Source: Zanthoxylum bungeanum (taxonomy: Eukaryota; Streptophyta; Magnoliopsida; Sapindales; Rutaceae). From it: a stretch of 64,000 nucleotides of DNA. The translations under genes were made by a program, and so were the position numbers. Positions 41,503 through 52,546 of this stretch are shown here, piece after piece. The stretch is taken from positions 413,702 to 477,701 of the forward strand of contig SKCR01051195.1 of NCBI GenBank assembly GCA_019454045.1, given 5' to 3'. The notes under the pieces are model-generated. The model was not told the origin of the DNA. It saw only the letters and a program-made list of their open reading frames with translations, and did not search any database. Numbering within the stretch: the first letter of the stretch is position 1; each line of letters begins with the position of its first letter.

Positions 41503-43179
41503 CTAGCCTGTTGGAGGGATGCTCCCAAGGTTTCCCATCGGGTCCAGAAATGGGTATTCTGGGCTCGTCGGTATGCCGCCCACTGGAGGGAGTTGGTTAA
41601 TGATGCGGCTTTTGTTGAGTCGGGCCTTACTCGGACTGTCCCTTCGGAGGTCTCGGGTCGGATAGGTAGATGTTCGCTGACTCTTTAATTGACTTCCCTG
41701 TTTATTTATCACGTTTGATGTCTTATTTTCTCTCTCTTTATTGTATGCTCGGGTCATGATTTCCTTCTTTCTTTGTCTTCCCCCTTTTTTTTGTAGGTAT
41801 GTCAAAGAGACCAAAGTATCTTGAGAAGTTGGCCGGTACCATGAAGAAGGCCGACCGTGCTGATACTGGAACTTCCCGAGCACATCCTGAATCTGTTGAA
41901 GCCGGGAGGGTGTCTCAGGGGAAGGTTCAGCCGGCTGCTCGAGGTCTATCTTCTCCTTCTGGTGCGCCGTCATCAGGATCTGCTCGCTTTGTCAGTCCGC
42001 CGAAGTCTTTTAGGAAAAGGAGGCGTCAGTTCGGGTCAGAGGAGACCGAGTTGGCTCAGGAGGAGGAGGAGGAGCCCGTCCAGGGCAAGAAGAAAGATGC
42101 CCATCGGGGAAAAAAATCGTCTGGGGCTCCTCCAAGAAACGAAAAGGTTCTGTGATCCTCGGTGTGGATGATTTGAGGGAAGACATCCGGGAGGCTACTT
42201 CCCATTTAGTGCTGGCATTTAATGAACTGGCCGAGGTGATTCCTCCGGGGGAGGTTTCGAGATATGAGTTAATCTCTCCTGAGGCTCTGGTGACCGAGAT
42301 GAGCTCCCAAATGGCAAAGGTAGTTTTACCTTTCTCCATTCTGATTTCGGGTCTCGGTTTTCTTTATCTCATATCTTCGTTTTTGTGGAGGCTACTTACC
42401 TTATGGCTAAAAATAAGGTCCTCCTCTTGAGCCTACTGTCTGAGGGTGGTCAGGCCCAGAGGCTCCAGAATCGTCTTACAGAAGTGGAGGATAAAATGGC
42501 CGAGCGGGAGGAGGTGATAAAGAATCAAGAGTCGACTGCAATTGAGACTTTTAAAACAAACAAGGCTCTTAAGGCTGCTGCCGCGTTGGAGCGAAAACTT
42601 GCCGACTCTGCTAGGGAGGATTTGAAGGCTGCCCAATCTGAGATCGGCGTTTTGAAAGGGAAGGTATAAAGTGTTGAGGCCAAGCTGAAAGCCAAGGACG
42701 AACAGATGGCACGGGCCCGGAATGATTTTGAGAGAAAAGAGGCCGAGCTTGAGGAGAGAGAGGCCGATCTTGAGGCCGAGAAGGATGCCATCCGCCTTGA
42801 GGGGGTTGGTGATTGTGCTGAACTAATACCGATGGTACTGCCAGGTCTGAACATGGATCCTATCTACGCGGTCATCAGTTTCTGCAAGGGGGAGATCTCC
42901 GAGGGGGAGTTTCAGAAATGGCTCCCTCCTCCTTCCGAGGAGGTGATGGATCCCGACCCGATTTCGGTTGTTCCGGCTTCCGGGGCTTCCCAAGAAGGAC
43001 TACCTGATGTTCCCGCCCCCGGTGAGGACTGTCTTGAGATCCCTCCTCCCATCCCTGAAGCAGAGGTCTCTCATGTTGCCGAGGTTGAAGCCGCTATTCC
43101 TCCTCCTGAGGTAAAGCCGATCCTTCCGCCGTCTGAGCTAGCTGAGGAAGAAATTCCCGCCCATGTGCGGGCTGATTGA
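41503..43179 (+). pseudogene. G2 antisense gene, part 2: exon-like coiled-coil segments
   Basis: Continuation of the antisense gene as separate open pieces bounded by T-rich introns. The first exon-like piece (CWRDAPKVSHRVQKWVFWAR, about 41510-41668) ends at ATAG|gtagatg. An acceptor tttttttgtag (41797) precedes MSKRPKYLEKLAG with a basic, Ser/Pro-rich region and an acidic EEEEEP stretch. Further pieces at 42385-42669 and 42706-43179 are heptad-rich coiled coil (LQNRLTEVEDKMAERE; EAELEEREADLEAEKDAI), ending in a Pro-rich tail. A TAA near 42667 interrupts the coil. The exon structure is inferred from the sequence only. Confidence 0.6.
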
Positions 43180-43369
43180 GAAAGGGTAACCCGACCGGGG
43201 CCCTATGTACACTTTAACTCTCTATCTTTTTTTTTTTTTTGTAATAACTTTGTATTTTATGTATTTATGTATTTACTTTTCTTTTCCCTTTCTCTTTTTT
43301 TTTTTTTTGAGTTTCTTGTCATCGAACACTTTGAGACCCTTCGGGGGTTAACATGAGCCGGAGGGGCAT

Positions 43370-44600
43370 ATCCCGACCCCGAGCTGAGTGAGACACTTAG
43401 CTCTGGGGGAGTGTTACCTCCCTAGTCTAAAAGAATACTGACTCGGTGGGACGTAACCCGACCCCGAGCTGAGTGAAAGACTTGGGCTCTGGGGGAATGT
43501 TACCTCCCCATTCCAAAGAAGACTGACTCGGTGGGACGTAACCCGACCCCGAGCTGAGTGAAAGACTTGGGCTCTGGGGGAATGTTACCTCCCCAGTCCA
43601 AAGAAGCCGACTCGGTGGGACGTAACCCGACCCCGAGCTGAATAACTAAGCGGCCTCGGCGGAACGAAATCCAGCCCCGAGGCGACTAAGGAGTAGCCTC
43701 GGCGGAACGTAATCCAGCCCCGAGCCGATTAATCCCTGGGACTTATTCAGAAGGGAAGTGAATCAACCTTTGTAGCCCTACCGAATCTGGCATGGGCGTC
43801 CCTCTGCCAGACCGGCGAAAAACAAAAACAAGATTCTGGAAAATAAAATCAAAAAGGCGGGGGTGACTTAGCCTCTATCCCAAAACAAAAACGTTTTTGC
43901 AAGCATAAACAACAACATGGATGCCTCAAAACAGCGTCCTGCCCGAGGTCTCCAAAACATAATTCTGAATCTTTCAATTCAGTGTCCCGGCGAACCAGGA
44001 TTTGGATCAGTATAGCGTTTGAATGGTGAGGGCACATCCTCTACACGTCGGTTCATAGGGGAGCCTGTGTATTGTATGAGGGCTCCTCCTTACCACGCTG
44101 GAGCAGGCACACGCCACAGGGGCACAACACATCCCCGTGCTGTGTCTCTCGCAGATCCGGATGATGAATGGATCAAAGAGTGTCCGGGCTACTAAGGGTG
44201 TATTCCTCATTAGGTCCGGAATCACTGGAGCTAGCAATCGTCACGGGGGTGTCACGACCCACGTGCTATGCTTTCCCACGGATCCATTACATCTGGTAAG
44301 TGAGGATCAAAAGAGTGTTTCGACACATTAAGGGTATGTTCCTCTTTATGTTCGGTAACACTGGAGCAAACAATCGCCACGGGGGTATCATCCCTCCCTG
44401 TGCTATGCTTCTCACGGATCCTATGTACCGAGCATGCCCCTGAGGACCTCGAGCCAAGAGAGATACTTGGTGTTGGGGGAATGTTCCGTCCCCAGGCCAA
44501 TAACCGTGACTCAGTGGGACGTAACCCGATCCCAAGCTGAATAATGAAGAGGCCTCGGCGGAACGTAATCCAGTCCCGAGCCGATTGAAACATTAAGGGC
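43370..44600 (-). repeat. G2 tandem repeats (85 bp and ~190 bp families)
   Basis: From 43381 a unit of about 85 bp (gagctgagtgaaagacttgg ... actcggtgggacgtaacccg) occurs at 43381, 43465 and 43551, with decayed half copies to 43740 and again at 44450-44590. Between 44020 and 44450 a longer repeat (cactggagc..gcaatcg.cacgggggt ... gatcaaa.gagtgt) occurs two to three times. No gene seen; between 44600 and 45061 only AT-rich sequence with chance open frames. Confidence 0.75.
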
Positions 44601-45061
44601 ATATCCCTCCTTATGTTATGCTTCTCATAGATATATGTTCTTTGATTTTTTGTATGAAGTCGAATGATTCTGGTGTGACTTTGTGCACTTTTATGGTGGT
44701 AGCCGTGGTCGGGTAGTTTGCGAGTTTTTGTGTTCTTTAGCTTTGGATCGTCGTTGTGAGCATGTCCCCGAGTTTTTTGAATATGGTTTCGTAATGTTTG
44801 GAAAAAAGAAAGTTTTTTATTCATACTCGGGGACATACTGCCCTTCTTTACAACTCTCTGTGGGTCATTTTGAGAGAGGCTCTGTATTTGAATTCCTGTC
44901 CCTTATTTGTTTGCCGTAAGCAGATAGGAGGAAGGGAAAGTTTACTGGAAGTATTTTCTCAACATCTCGGCGTTCCATGGCTTTTTTAATCTTCTGCCGT
45001 CCAGCCGTTCTAGGATGTACACTCCTGGCTTTACCACTTTTACCACCTTGTATGGCCCTTC

Positions 45062-45391
45062 CTATTTGGCGCCCAGGGAGCCTTCTTCTAGCTTTCGAGT
45101 ATTTAGGGTGACCTTTCTTAGCACCAGGTCGCCCGGGATGAAGGTGCGTGTCCGAATCCTTTTATTGTAGAAGCGGGCCATCCTTTGCTTGTAGATTGTT
45201 GTTTTTATGGCCGATCTCTCTCTCTTCTCTTCTATCAGGTCGAGGTGGTTTCTGATAAGTCCTTCATTCTGTTTACTCTCGTAGTGCTGAACCCTGTGGG
45301 AGGTCACCCCGAACTCTGCCGGGATGACAGCTTCATATCCGTATGCCAAGGAGAACGGGGTTTCTCCCGTGGAATCCTTATAGGTTGTCCG
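45062..45391 (-). pseudogene. G2 integrase, C-terminal part
   Basis: Minus strand continues the integrase after the solo LTR: STGETPFSLAYGYEAVIPAE, then EEKRERSAIKTTIYKQRMARFYNK and the C-terminal TFIPGDLVLRKV, ending GSLGAK. The frame is the same as in 47444-47842 because the inserted 2,074 bp plus the duplicated target is a multiple of three. No chromodomain follows. Confidence 0.9.
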
Positions 45392-47465
45392 TGTTGAGTT
45401 TCAATCAAGTCCCAAGGATCATAAATCATGCATAAAAACGAGTGAATACATGTCAAAGGAGGTGCGGAATAAACTCACATTGATCGGTTGGATGCTACGA
45501 AGAACAAAAAACGCACTGCCCTTGGGAGCTCGGCAGTGGGCTGCGCATGGTGGGGGCTGCACGGTGGTGACTGGTTTGCCTCCTCCATGTTCGGCCATTG
45601 ATGACCTCCATTGAAGCTCCAAGCTTCAAGCTTTTCCATGCTCACAAACTCACTTCCCTATCACCTTAGGATAACTCCAAGAGTGTGCTAGCACATAGAT
45701 CTTGCAACAAGATCTTTGCTTCTCTATTTTTTGATCGGCAGAAAACCAGAAAAAGAGATGAAGAACGGTCCAAGACCGAGAGAGAAGAAGGAGAGGCTTT
45801 TTGGCTCCAAAAATGTGAAACCGTGAAGGAGAGAGAGAGTGAATTAATGAAAAAGAAAAATTGTAATTGGCTTTATATATTTTCCCAAAAATAATAAACC
45901 ATTTACCTTTTTCCAATTTCAAAAAGGGAAAGCATTAAATGCTTGTCTATCAACACAAATCAACTCACATCAATCACTCAAATGTCACATCACTCAAATT
46001 GACATGTGATTTGACGTTTGATGTGACTTGCGATTTGACGTTTGATTTGACTTGCGTGCCGCATTCGAATTCGAAATGCGAATGCGCTCGCAAACAATCC
46101 CGGGCTCGGGTTCGCTAATTCAAAATTAACGAATTTTCCGTTGCGTCGTAATTAAATGATTACGCCTAGCGAATTCACTATTCACGTCGCTAACGAATTA
46201 ATTCTAAATTAATTCGTTCGCCCGAATTAAAATCTAATTTTAATTCCGCGTCGAAATCCAATTTCGTTATAATATATCGAATATATTAATTTATCGATTA
46301 ATTCCAAATTAATCGTTCTCTCTCTTTAACGATATTTTATCCGAGATAAAATATCTCCTTAATTAATCCCAGATTAATTTTCTCTCTCATCGAATTAATC
46401 CCAGATTAATTAAAGTGCGAGTCATACGTCATCGGTGAATCTTCAGGAACCGACCCATGAGATCTCTGGATATGTTGGCAGTAAATACGGTCGTCGGACT
46501 ATCCGAACACGTAAGTACCTCGTACTACGTTTATACCGATTTACAAGACAAGGTTGGCTTCTAGCAAAGCGCCATGCCTACCCAATTCTCCAGAAATATT
46601 CTTACAGGAATATATAGATCTGTATCAAGCGTAGTATACCGTAGTATTGTGCATATCGGCCCAGTATCGGATAGTCACGTGCTAGGGCTGGGGCTGGATA
46701 AGTGTCTGCCCCGTCCGAAGCACATGTCGGATGTCTGGTAACTAGTCTCTATAATCGGATATGCATGACCTAGTCATAATATCCCGATGTTTGCGCAACA
46801 CTTAAGAGCACTAATACCGTATCCTGCGTGACATCATCTCCACTATGACTAAAGTGATACTTCCGTCTTGACATCACACCCAATACACTACGACTCTCTG
46901 ATAAACCCAGAAGTGGTGTACGCAGAACCGGTTAAAGCCCTGTACCACCAAGACCAAAGTCTATCGATTATCGTAAGTATTAGCGATGTAAGTCTCAGGT
47001 TAAGACTTTACACACCTACCTTGATTTTGGCCTCCCATAGACACATAGTCATAATACCAATGGGATTCCGAAGGGTCTATCCAGAGCGAAGCTGTTTCCC
47101 GTACCATCGGTGAAACACAACCTCCTATCGCACTTGCATAAGTATCCAATACTTAAATATATGAGAACTATGCCGTCATGCCCTCACAACGTGCATAAGT
47201 GCAATACTAGCCTATTCCGCATTATCGATGTCCTGTCTCGATAATACTCCGGCTAGGGATATTTAATGATTAATCCTTCGTGGACTGATACTGTCTCATA
47301 TCATCTCAATCCAGGAACTAATCATATGGACCTCTATTCATTTATATATCTATGGTGATCTAATCACAAATTATGAGAGTGCAATTTCCTTGTCACATAG
47401 TTAATTTGCTACAACAACGCAATGATCTGTGCAAATAGTGACGCTATGGGTCATTTTGTCCAACA
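45392..47465 (-). repeat. Solo copia LTR (C2-related) inside the G2 integrase
   Basis: 2,074 bp with tg...ca ends on the plus strand (tgttgagtttc ... tttgtccaaca). On the minus strand it begins tgttggacaaaatgaccc like the C2 LTR. Flanking pentamers are gtccg (45387-45391) and gtcct (47466-47470), a target repeat with one mismatch. No internal region is present, so it is a solo LTR. It shares the aattaatcc-rich stretch and the atatgttggcagtaaatacggtc block with C2. It contains chance open frames only. Confidence 0.88.
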
Positions 47466-48402
47466 GTCCTGTGTGCCCATAGTACTTCTGTTAGTTCCTC
47501 GACCCATAGGCCTTTGCTGGATCCAAGCCGAGCTTTCAGGTTAGCCTTGATGGTTTTGTTTGTCGCTTCGACTTGTCCGTTTGATTTGGGATGGGCTGGC
47601 GTGGCGAACCTTAGGGCAATTTGGAGGTCCTCGCAGAGTTTTCTGAAACCTTTGCTGTCAAACTGCTTCCCGTTGTCAGTGATGATGGCTCGGGGAATCC
47701 TGAATCGGCAGACGATATTTTTCCTCAGGAATTCAGTGGCTTTTTTCTCCGTTATGGTGGATAATGGCTCTGCCTCCACCCATTTGGTGAAATAGTCTAT
47801 GGCCACGATGGCGTATTTTTCCTGCCCTTTCCCCTGTGGCATTGGCCCAATGATGTCTAGTCCCCACTGGGCGAACGGCCAGGGACTGAGCAGCGTAGTT
47901 AACTGTTCGGCGGGTTGGTGGTGGAGATTTGCGTTTTTCTAACATCCTTCGCACTTTCGGGCTACTTCTATGCCGTCCTGGTGCATGGTCGGCCAGTAGA
48001 AGCCTTGTCTTAGGGCTTTGAAAGCAATTGAGCGACCTCCGGCGTGGCTCCCGCAGATGCCCATATGTATCTCCCTGAGCACATAATTTGCCTCTTCTCT
48101 GCTAGGCATCTTAAGAGGGGGACTGAGTAACCCCTTCGATAAAGTACCCCGTTGATTAGGGAGAATTTAGTGCTCTTGTATCTTAACTTTCTGGCCTCCG
48201 TTTTATCCTCTGGTGTTTCTCCTATTTCCAGATATTCTCTGATGGGTTGCATCCATGATGTTTTGCTTTCTTTATCTAGAACTTCTACTTTAGATTCCCC
48301 AACGCTCCTTTCCCGGATGTAAATCAAATGGATTATTCTGGGGTGTTCGGCTTTTGTTGAAGAAGCGAGCCGTGCTAAGGTGTCTGCCTCACAATTGTCT
48401 TC
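47466..48402 (-). pseudogene. G2 integrase, N-terminal and core part
   Basis: Minus strand carries the pre-integrase segment (SWMQPIREYLEIGETPED, RGYSVPLLRCL), the zinc-binding region, and the core with GLDIIGPMPQ, AIDYFTKWVEAEPL, IITDNGKQF (second Asp intact) and NGQVEATNKTIK (Glu). Frameshifts lie near 48100 and 47880. The coding sequence is then cut at WAHR by the solo copia LTR and continues at 45391. Both damage types prevent expression of an intact enzyme. Confidence 0.9.
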
Positions 48403-49455
48403 TCAGGAGATTTGTTCGAAGCGTACATCCCCCATCTTCCCTGTTAACTTTCGTACTTCGGTCAGATAGGCCATCATGCTAGGCTCTTTCGCTTGAAATG
48501 CTCCCTTTAGTTGCTGAATGGCTAACTGTGAGTCACTCCTTACTACCACATTTTGGATCCCCAGTACCGTGCATAGTCTCAAACCGCCTAGTATTGCTTC
48601 ATATTCTGCTTCATTGTTGGTTGCTATGAAAGCGAATTTCAGGGCGAGTAGGATTTCTTCTCCTTTGTTGCTTTTAAGGATGATTCCCGCGCCATTGCCT
48701 TGTATGCTGGCTGAACCGTCTACAGACATTTCCCATTTGTCCTCTTCTATAGCCAGGGTCTGGGGGTCGGTATATTCGGCGACAAAATCCGCCAAGGCTT
48801 GTCCCTTCACTGCTGCTCTCGGGAGGTAGGTGATGTCGTGTTCACTTAGCTCTACCGACCACTTTACTAGTCTGCCGGAAACTTCCGGTCGCTGTAGAAT
48901 TTGTTTTAGGGGGTGATCGGTGTATACCTTGATAGGATGGGCCTGGAAGTAAGCCCGTAATTTCCGAGCTGCCGTAATTAATGAAAGGGCGACCAGTTTG
49001 TGTACCGGATATCGGGTTTCAGCGTCTAGGAGGCCTTTGCAGATATAGTAGACAGGTTTCTGAATCTTGTCGGTCTCTTGTATTAATACTAAACTTATTG
49101 CTCGGTCCGAAACAGCCAGGTATAGGTATAATGTTTCTCCCGAGAGTGGTTTTGCCAGGAGAGGGGGCTGCACCAGATACTGCTTTAACTGCTGGAAGGC
49201 TTCTTCGCACTCTGATGTCCAGTCGATATCCTTTTTCGCTTTTTGGATCACTTTGAAGAAAGGGTGGCATTTGTCAGTTGCTCGTGATATTAACCGATTG
49301 AGCGCAGCCACTCTACTAGTCAGACTTTGTACTTCTTTCGCTATCTTGGGAGACTTTAGGGCCAGTATTGCCTGGATCTTCTGTGGGTTTGCTTCGATAC
49401 CTCGGGCACTCACCATGTAGCCTAAAAAATTTCTTGAGGCTACCCAAAGGTACAT
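48403..49455 (-). pseudogene. G2 RNase H and archaeal-type RNase H
   Basis: Starts in the RT thumb (NFLGYMVSARGIEANPQKI) and passes into RNase H (SGETLYLYLAVSDRAISLVL, VYYICKGLLDAETRYP, KVYTDHPLKQIL with the catalytic Asp, SEHDITYLPRAAVKGQALADF). The second RNase H follows (EMSVDGSASIQGNGAGIIL, ATNNEAEYEAILGGL, VRSDSQLAIQQL). The dual RNase H arrangement is the diagnostic feature for Tat elements. This 350-codon frame is open throughout. Confidence 0.93.
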
Positions 49456-50203
49456 TTTTCTGGATTGAGTTTCAGGTTGTGTCTTCTTAAAAGCTCGAAG
49501 GTCCTTTTTATGTCGTCCATGTGGTTGCTTGGTTCTTTCGACATTGTTATCATGTCATCGACATAAACTAGCATTGTAATGCCGATGAGCGGTTTGAAAA
49601 CCTTGTTTACCAACCTTTGAAAGGTTGCTCCAGCGTTTTTTAGCCCGAAGGGCATTACTTTATAGCAGTAAAGTCCCTGATCTGTGATGAAAGTTGTCTT
49701 CTCTTCGTCTGCAGGGCATATTTTGACCTGGTTGTATCCGGAGAAAGCATCCATGAAGCTCAGTAATCCTTGACAGGCTGTGGTGTCTACTAGCTGGTCT
49801 ATGTTCGGCAAAGGAAAGTTGTCCTTTGGGCACGCCTTGTTTAGGTCGGTGAAATCGACACACATTCGCCACTTGCCATTGTTTTTTCTGACCAACACCA
49901 CGTTTGATACCCAATCCGGGTACCTTGCCTCCCTGATGAGACCTGCCTTTAGTAACTTCTCGACCTCGGCCGCTATTGCTTTACTCCTTTCTTGATTGAA
50001 GTTCCTTCTCTTTTGCCTGACCGGCTTGCGAGATGGATCTACTGCTAGGCGGTGATTGATGAATCTTGGATCGATCCCAGGCATGTCATTGTATCCCCAG
50101 GCAAAGACGTCCGGGTATCCTTTCAGGTATTCTAGCAGATCTTGTCGTAGAGATTTGCTCAGGCCTCCCCCTATCTTTATACATTTTCCTGGCCCGTAAA
50201 GTT
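49440..50203 (-). pseudogene. G2 reverse transcriptase
   Basis: Minus strand: MPGIDPRFINHRLAVDP, the fingers (WVSNVVLVRKNNGKWRMCVD), LNKACPKDNFPLPNID, FMDAFSGYNQVKI, YCYKVMPFGLKNAGATFQRL and the active site LVYVDDMITM (about 49552-49566). It is open from 50084 to 49440. A frame change near 50200 separates it from gag-protease and another near 49445 from RNase H. The active site is intact. Confidence 0.93.
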
Positions 50204-52495
50204 CTATTTCTTCTGTCTCCTCGGCTGCAGCGAGTCGGCAATTTTTTTTGGCCGGGGCCCAGGGCTTCTGTTTTCTTCTTCTTCACCCAGGCTTCTTTGT
50301 CGTTTTCGGGTATCTTCTTTGATGCAGAGAGTCTCTCGTGAGTGAGTTGCGAAGCAGCTGCGAGCTATTTTCTGGCTTCCGCATACGATTCCGATCCCCT
50401 CCCGGGTGGGGAATTTCAGTTTTAGGTGGTAGCAGGACATCGCGGCCTTTGTTTTCATCCTGAAAGGTCGCCAGATGATGGCTTGGTAACTGCTCATGCA
50501 GTTTACTACAGTGAAGTCTGTCATGATTGTCCGGGTCCGGGGATATGTCCCGATAGTCATTGCCAACTGTATCCTTCCTAGTGGGATGACGGATGATCCT
50601 CCGAAACCGTATAGGGGAGTGCTATCGTTGGTCAGGGTTGCATATTCCACCCCTAGGTCGTCCAGTGCTTCTTTGGAAATTATGTCAACTGCGCTTTCGG
50701 GGTCCACTAGGATTCTGTCTACCTCCGACCCGCTAATTACTGCCTTGATTATCAACGCATCATCATGAGGGAAACTTACTCCTCGGGTATCCTCATCAGT
50801 AAACATTATCGGCACTGACCGATTTCCCTGGAGTCCTGTTACCAGCTCTGTTTCTAAGATGTCTGGTCCTCGAGTTCTGCTGTAATCTTTCCTTGACCGG
50901 TTAGAGTTTTCGGCCAGGGTTCTTCCTCTTGCGATGATATTGATCTGGCGGCCACGTGCTCTTTGTCTGGACGTCATGACCTCGTGGTCAATGTATTTGT
51001 TTAGATACCCGTTTCGTGCTAGATCTTCCATTTGTTCTCGCAGATCTTTACATCCGTCTGTTGCATGTCCTCTGGAGTTGTGGTGTACGCAATAAGCCTT
51101 TTGGTTCCTTTTGTCCGGGGGAAACCTTCTTTGGTCGGGTTCTACTAAGAGGCCTTTCCCCTGGATCTCCATGACAATTTGTCCCAGTGGTTTCTTTAGG
51201 GGAATGTAAGCATCTTCACCGACCACATGGTTTACTTGGGTTGGCGCCCTTCTCTCTTGGTTGTCTCGGTGTAGTGGTTTGAACTCCTTGTGCTTCGGGG
51301 GTGGTTTTCTAGATTCTCTTTCTACACGGTGGGGGGCACCTTCTCTTGTGGTTCTTTCTCTGATGGTGTTCCCTTTTCGGGATATTTTTTCCTCGTTCTC
51401 TAATAAAACGAATTTTCGGGCCACCTCCAGGGCGGTGGCGTAGTCCGGGGTGTCTTGGATCCTTAGGTGGGTCCATAGCCTCCCGACTTTCAAGGCTCCC
51501 TTCAAGCTTTCCAGGGCTTCGGGGGATTCATACCCTCCGACTTCGAGTACCATATTGTGGTATCTTTGAATAAATATTTTTAAAAGTTCATCGTCTCCTT
51601 GTTTCATAAGTCTTAGTTCTCCAATTGTCTTTCTGGGGACACAAGCCCCTTTGAAGTGTCGTATGAATGACTTTCTGAGTTGTGTGAAGCTGCTGATACT
51701 TCTTGGGGCTAGGCTTCTATACCATAGAATGGCCGGTCCGGTTAGAGTTAAGGGGAATACTTTGCAAATGGCGTCCCCTGTTACCCCTTGTACTTCCATT
51801 AGTAGGACGAAGCCTTCGATGTGGGTTTTGGGATCAGTATGGCCTTTGTATGGCGCCACGGTTGGCATGCTGAATCTTTTTGGGAATTTCTCTGACCTTA
51901 TTTCTTCTATGAGGGGGGACTCATCTTTGCCGTCCTGGGCATCCCCTCTGTCCGTATTGGGGCATACTCCCAATTTGGCCAGCTCATCCCGTAACCAAGA
52001 TTTCATGCTGCTGTCTTTGGTTCCATGCCGCCTCCTGCGGTTTCCTTTCTTTCTGTTATCTTGGGAGTGGTGCTTCTCGGGGTCGGTATCTCCTCGTACC
52101 TCTTCGTCATATTCTTTCCCCCTTTGCCGGGTGTTGCGAGGGCCATCATAGGAGGGGTCTGGTGACGATTGGTCATCCTCTTCCTCCCACGTGTACTCGG
52201 TTTGGGAATCTCTCTGCACCACCACTGATCTTACCCTGTAGGGACCCCTCCTCCGGGGTCTGTCGTCCTCACTTGTATCGGCAATTCTTTTTCCCTCTGC
52301 TGTTTCGTTCCTTCGTCGGCTAGTCCCGGCATCGAATTTTCCGTTGTGCACTCCTTCTACCTTTTCTAACCGGTCTACTATGGTTTTTAGCAGAATTTGG
52401 TTTTCCTCCCTTTCCTTCCTCAGGTTCTCCTCGATCTTCTCCATCCAATCCGCAGCCGAGCTCCCTGACGATTGGTGGTTTCCGCCTTCCGCCAT
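50204..52495 (-). CDS. G2 gag-protease ORF, 763 aa
   Basis: Longest open frame in the window. It starts MAEGGNHQSSGSSAADWMEK with a coiled coil and an Arg-rich region (RRRGPYR). The gag core follows (PKTHIEGFVLLMEVQG, PAILWYRSLAPRSISSFTQL, FIRHFKG) and a C-H-H-C-like knuckle (YCVHHNSRGHATDGCKDL). In the protease the active-site region reads ILVDPESAVDI, where D-T/G-G-S is expected, so the catalytic triad is damaged. GRIQLAMTIGTYPRTRTIM and FTVVN are typical of the domain. The ATG at 52495 lies about 30 bp from the PBS, a very short leader. Translation would stop before RT because of the frame change. Confidence 0.92.
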   Translation of the reverse strand: MAEGGNHQSSGSSAADWMEKIEENLRKEREENQILLKTIVDRLEKVEGVHNGKFDAGTSRRRNETAEGKRIADTSEDDRPRRRGPYRVRSVVVQRDSQTEYTWEEEDDQSSPDPSYDGPRNTRQRGKEYDEEVRGDTDPEKHHSQDNRKKGNRRRRHGTKDSSMKSWLRDELAKLGVCPNTDRGDAQDGKDESPLIEEIRSEKFPKRFSMPTVAPYKGHTDPKTHIEGFVLLMEVQGVTGDAICKVFPLTLTGPAILWYRSLAPRSISSFTQLRKSFIRHFKGACVPRKTIGELRLMKQGDDELLKIFIQRYHNMVLEVGGYESPEALESLKGALKVGRLWTHLRIQDTPDYATALEVARKFVLLENEEKISRKGNTIRERTTREGAPHRVERESRKPPPKHKEFKPLHRDNQERRAPTQVNHVVGEDAYIPLKKPLGQIVMEIQGKGLLVEPDQRRFPPDKRNQKAYCVHHNSRGHATDGCKDLREQMEDLARNGYLNKYIDHEVMTSRQRARGRQINIIARGRTLAENSNRSRKDYSRTRGPDILETELVTGLQGNRSVPIMFTDEDTRGVSFPHDDALIIKAVISGSEVDRILVDPESAVDIISKEALDDLGVEYATLTNDSTPLYGFGGSSVIPLGRIQLAMTIGTYPRTRTIMTDFTVVNCMSSYQAIIWRPFRMKTKAAMSCYHLKLKFPTREGIGIVCGSQKIARSCFATHSRETLCIKEDTRKRQRSLGEEEENRSPGPRPKKIADSLQPRRQKK

Positions 52496-52527
52496 TGTCT
52501 TACTACGCGAGTTGATTTTTGTTGAAT

Positions 52528-52544
52528 CCCAACAGACGGCGCCA
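52528..52544 (-). promoter_or_regulatory. G2 primer-binding site
   Basis: Minus strand tggcgccgtctgttggg, two bases inside the 5' LTR. This PBS type is frequent in plant gypsy elements. The exact tRNA is not assigned here. Confidence 0.75.
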
Positions 52545-52546
52545 AC

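Noticed and set aside
44252..44836. 194-codon minus-strand open frame in G2.
   Set aside because: It overlaps the G2 tandem repeats, shows no recognisable domain, and its peptide repeats follow the DNA repeats.
50496..52151. Plus-strand open frames of up to 166 codons across G2 gag-protease.
   Set aside because: They are complementary shadows of the 763-codon minus-strand gag-protease frame, which has clear domains.
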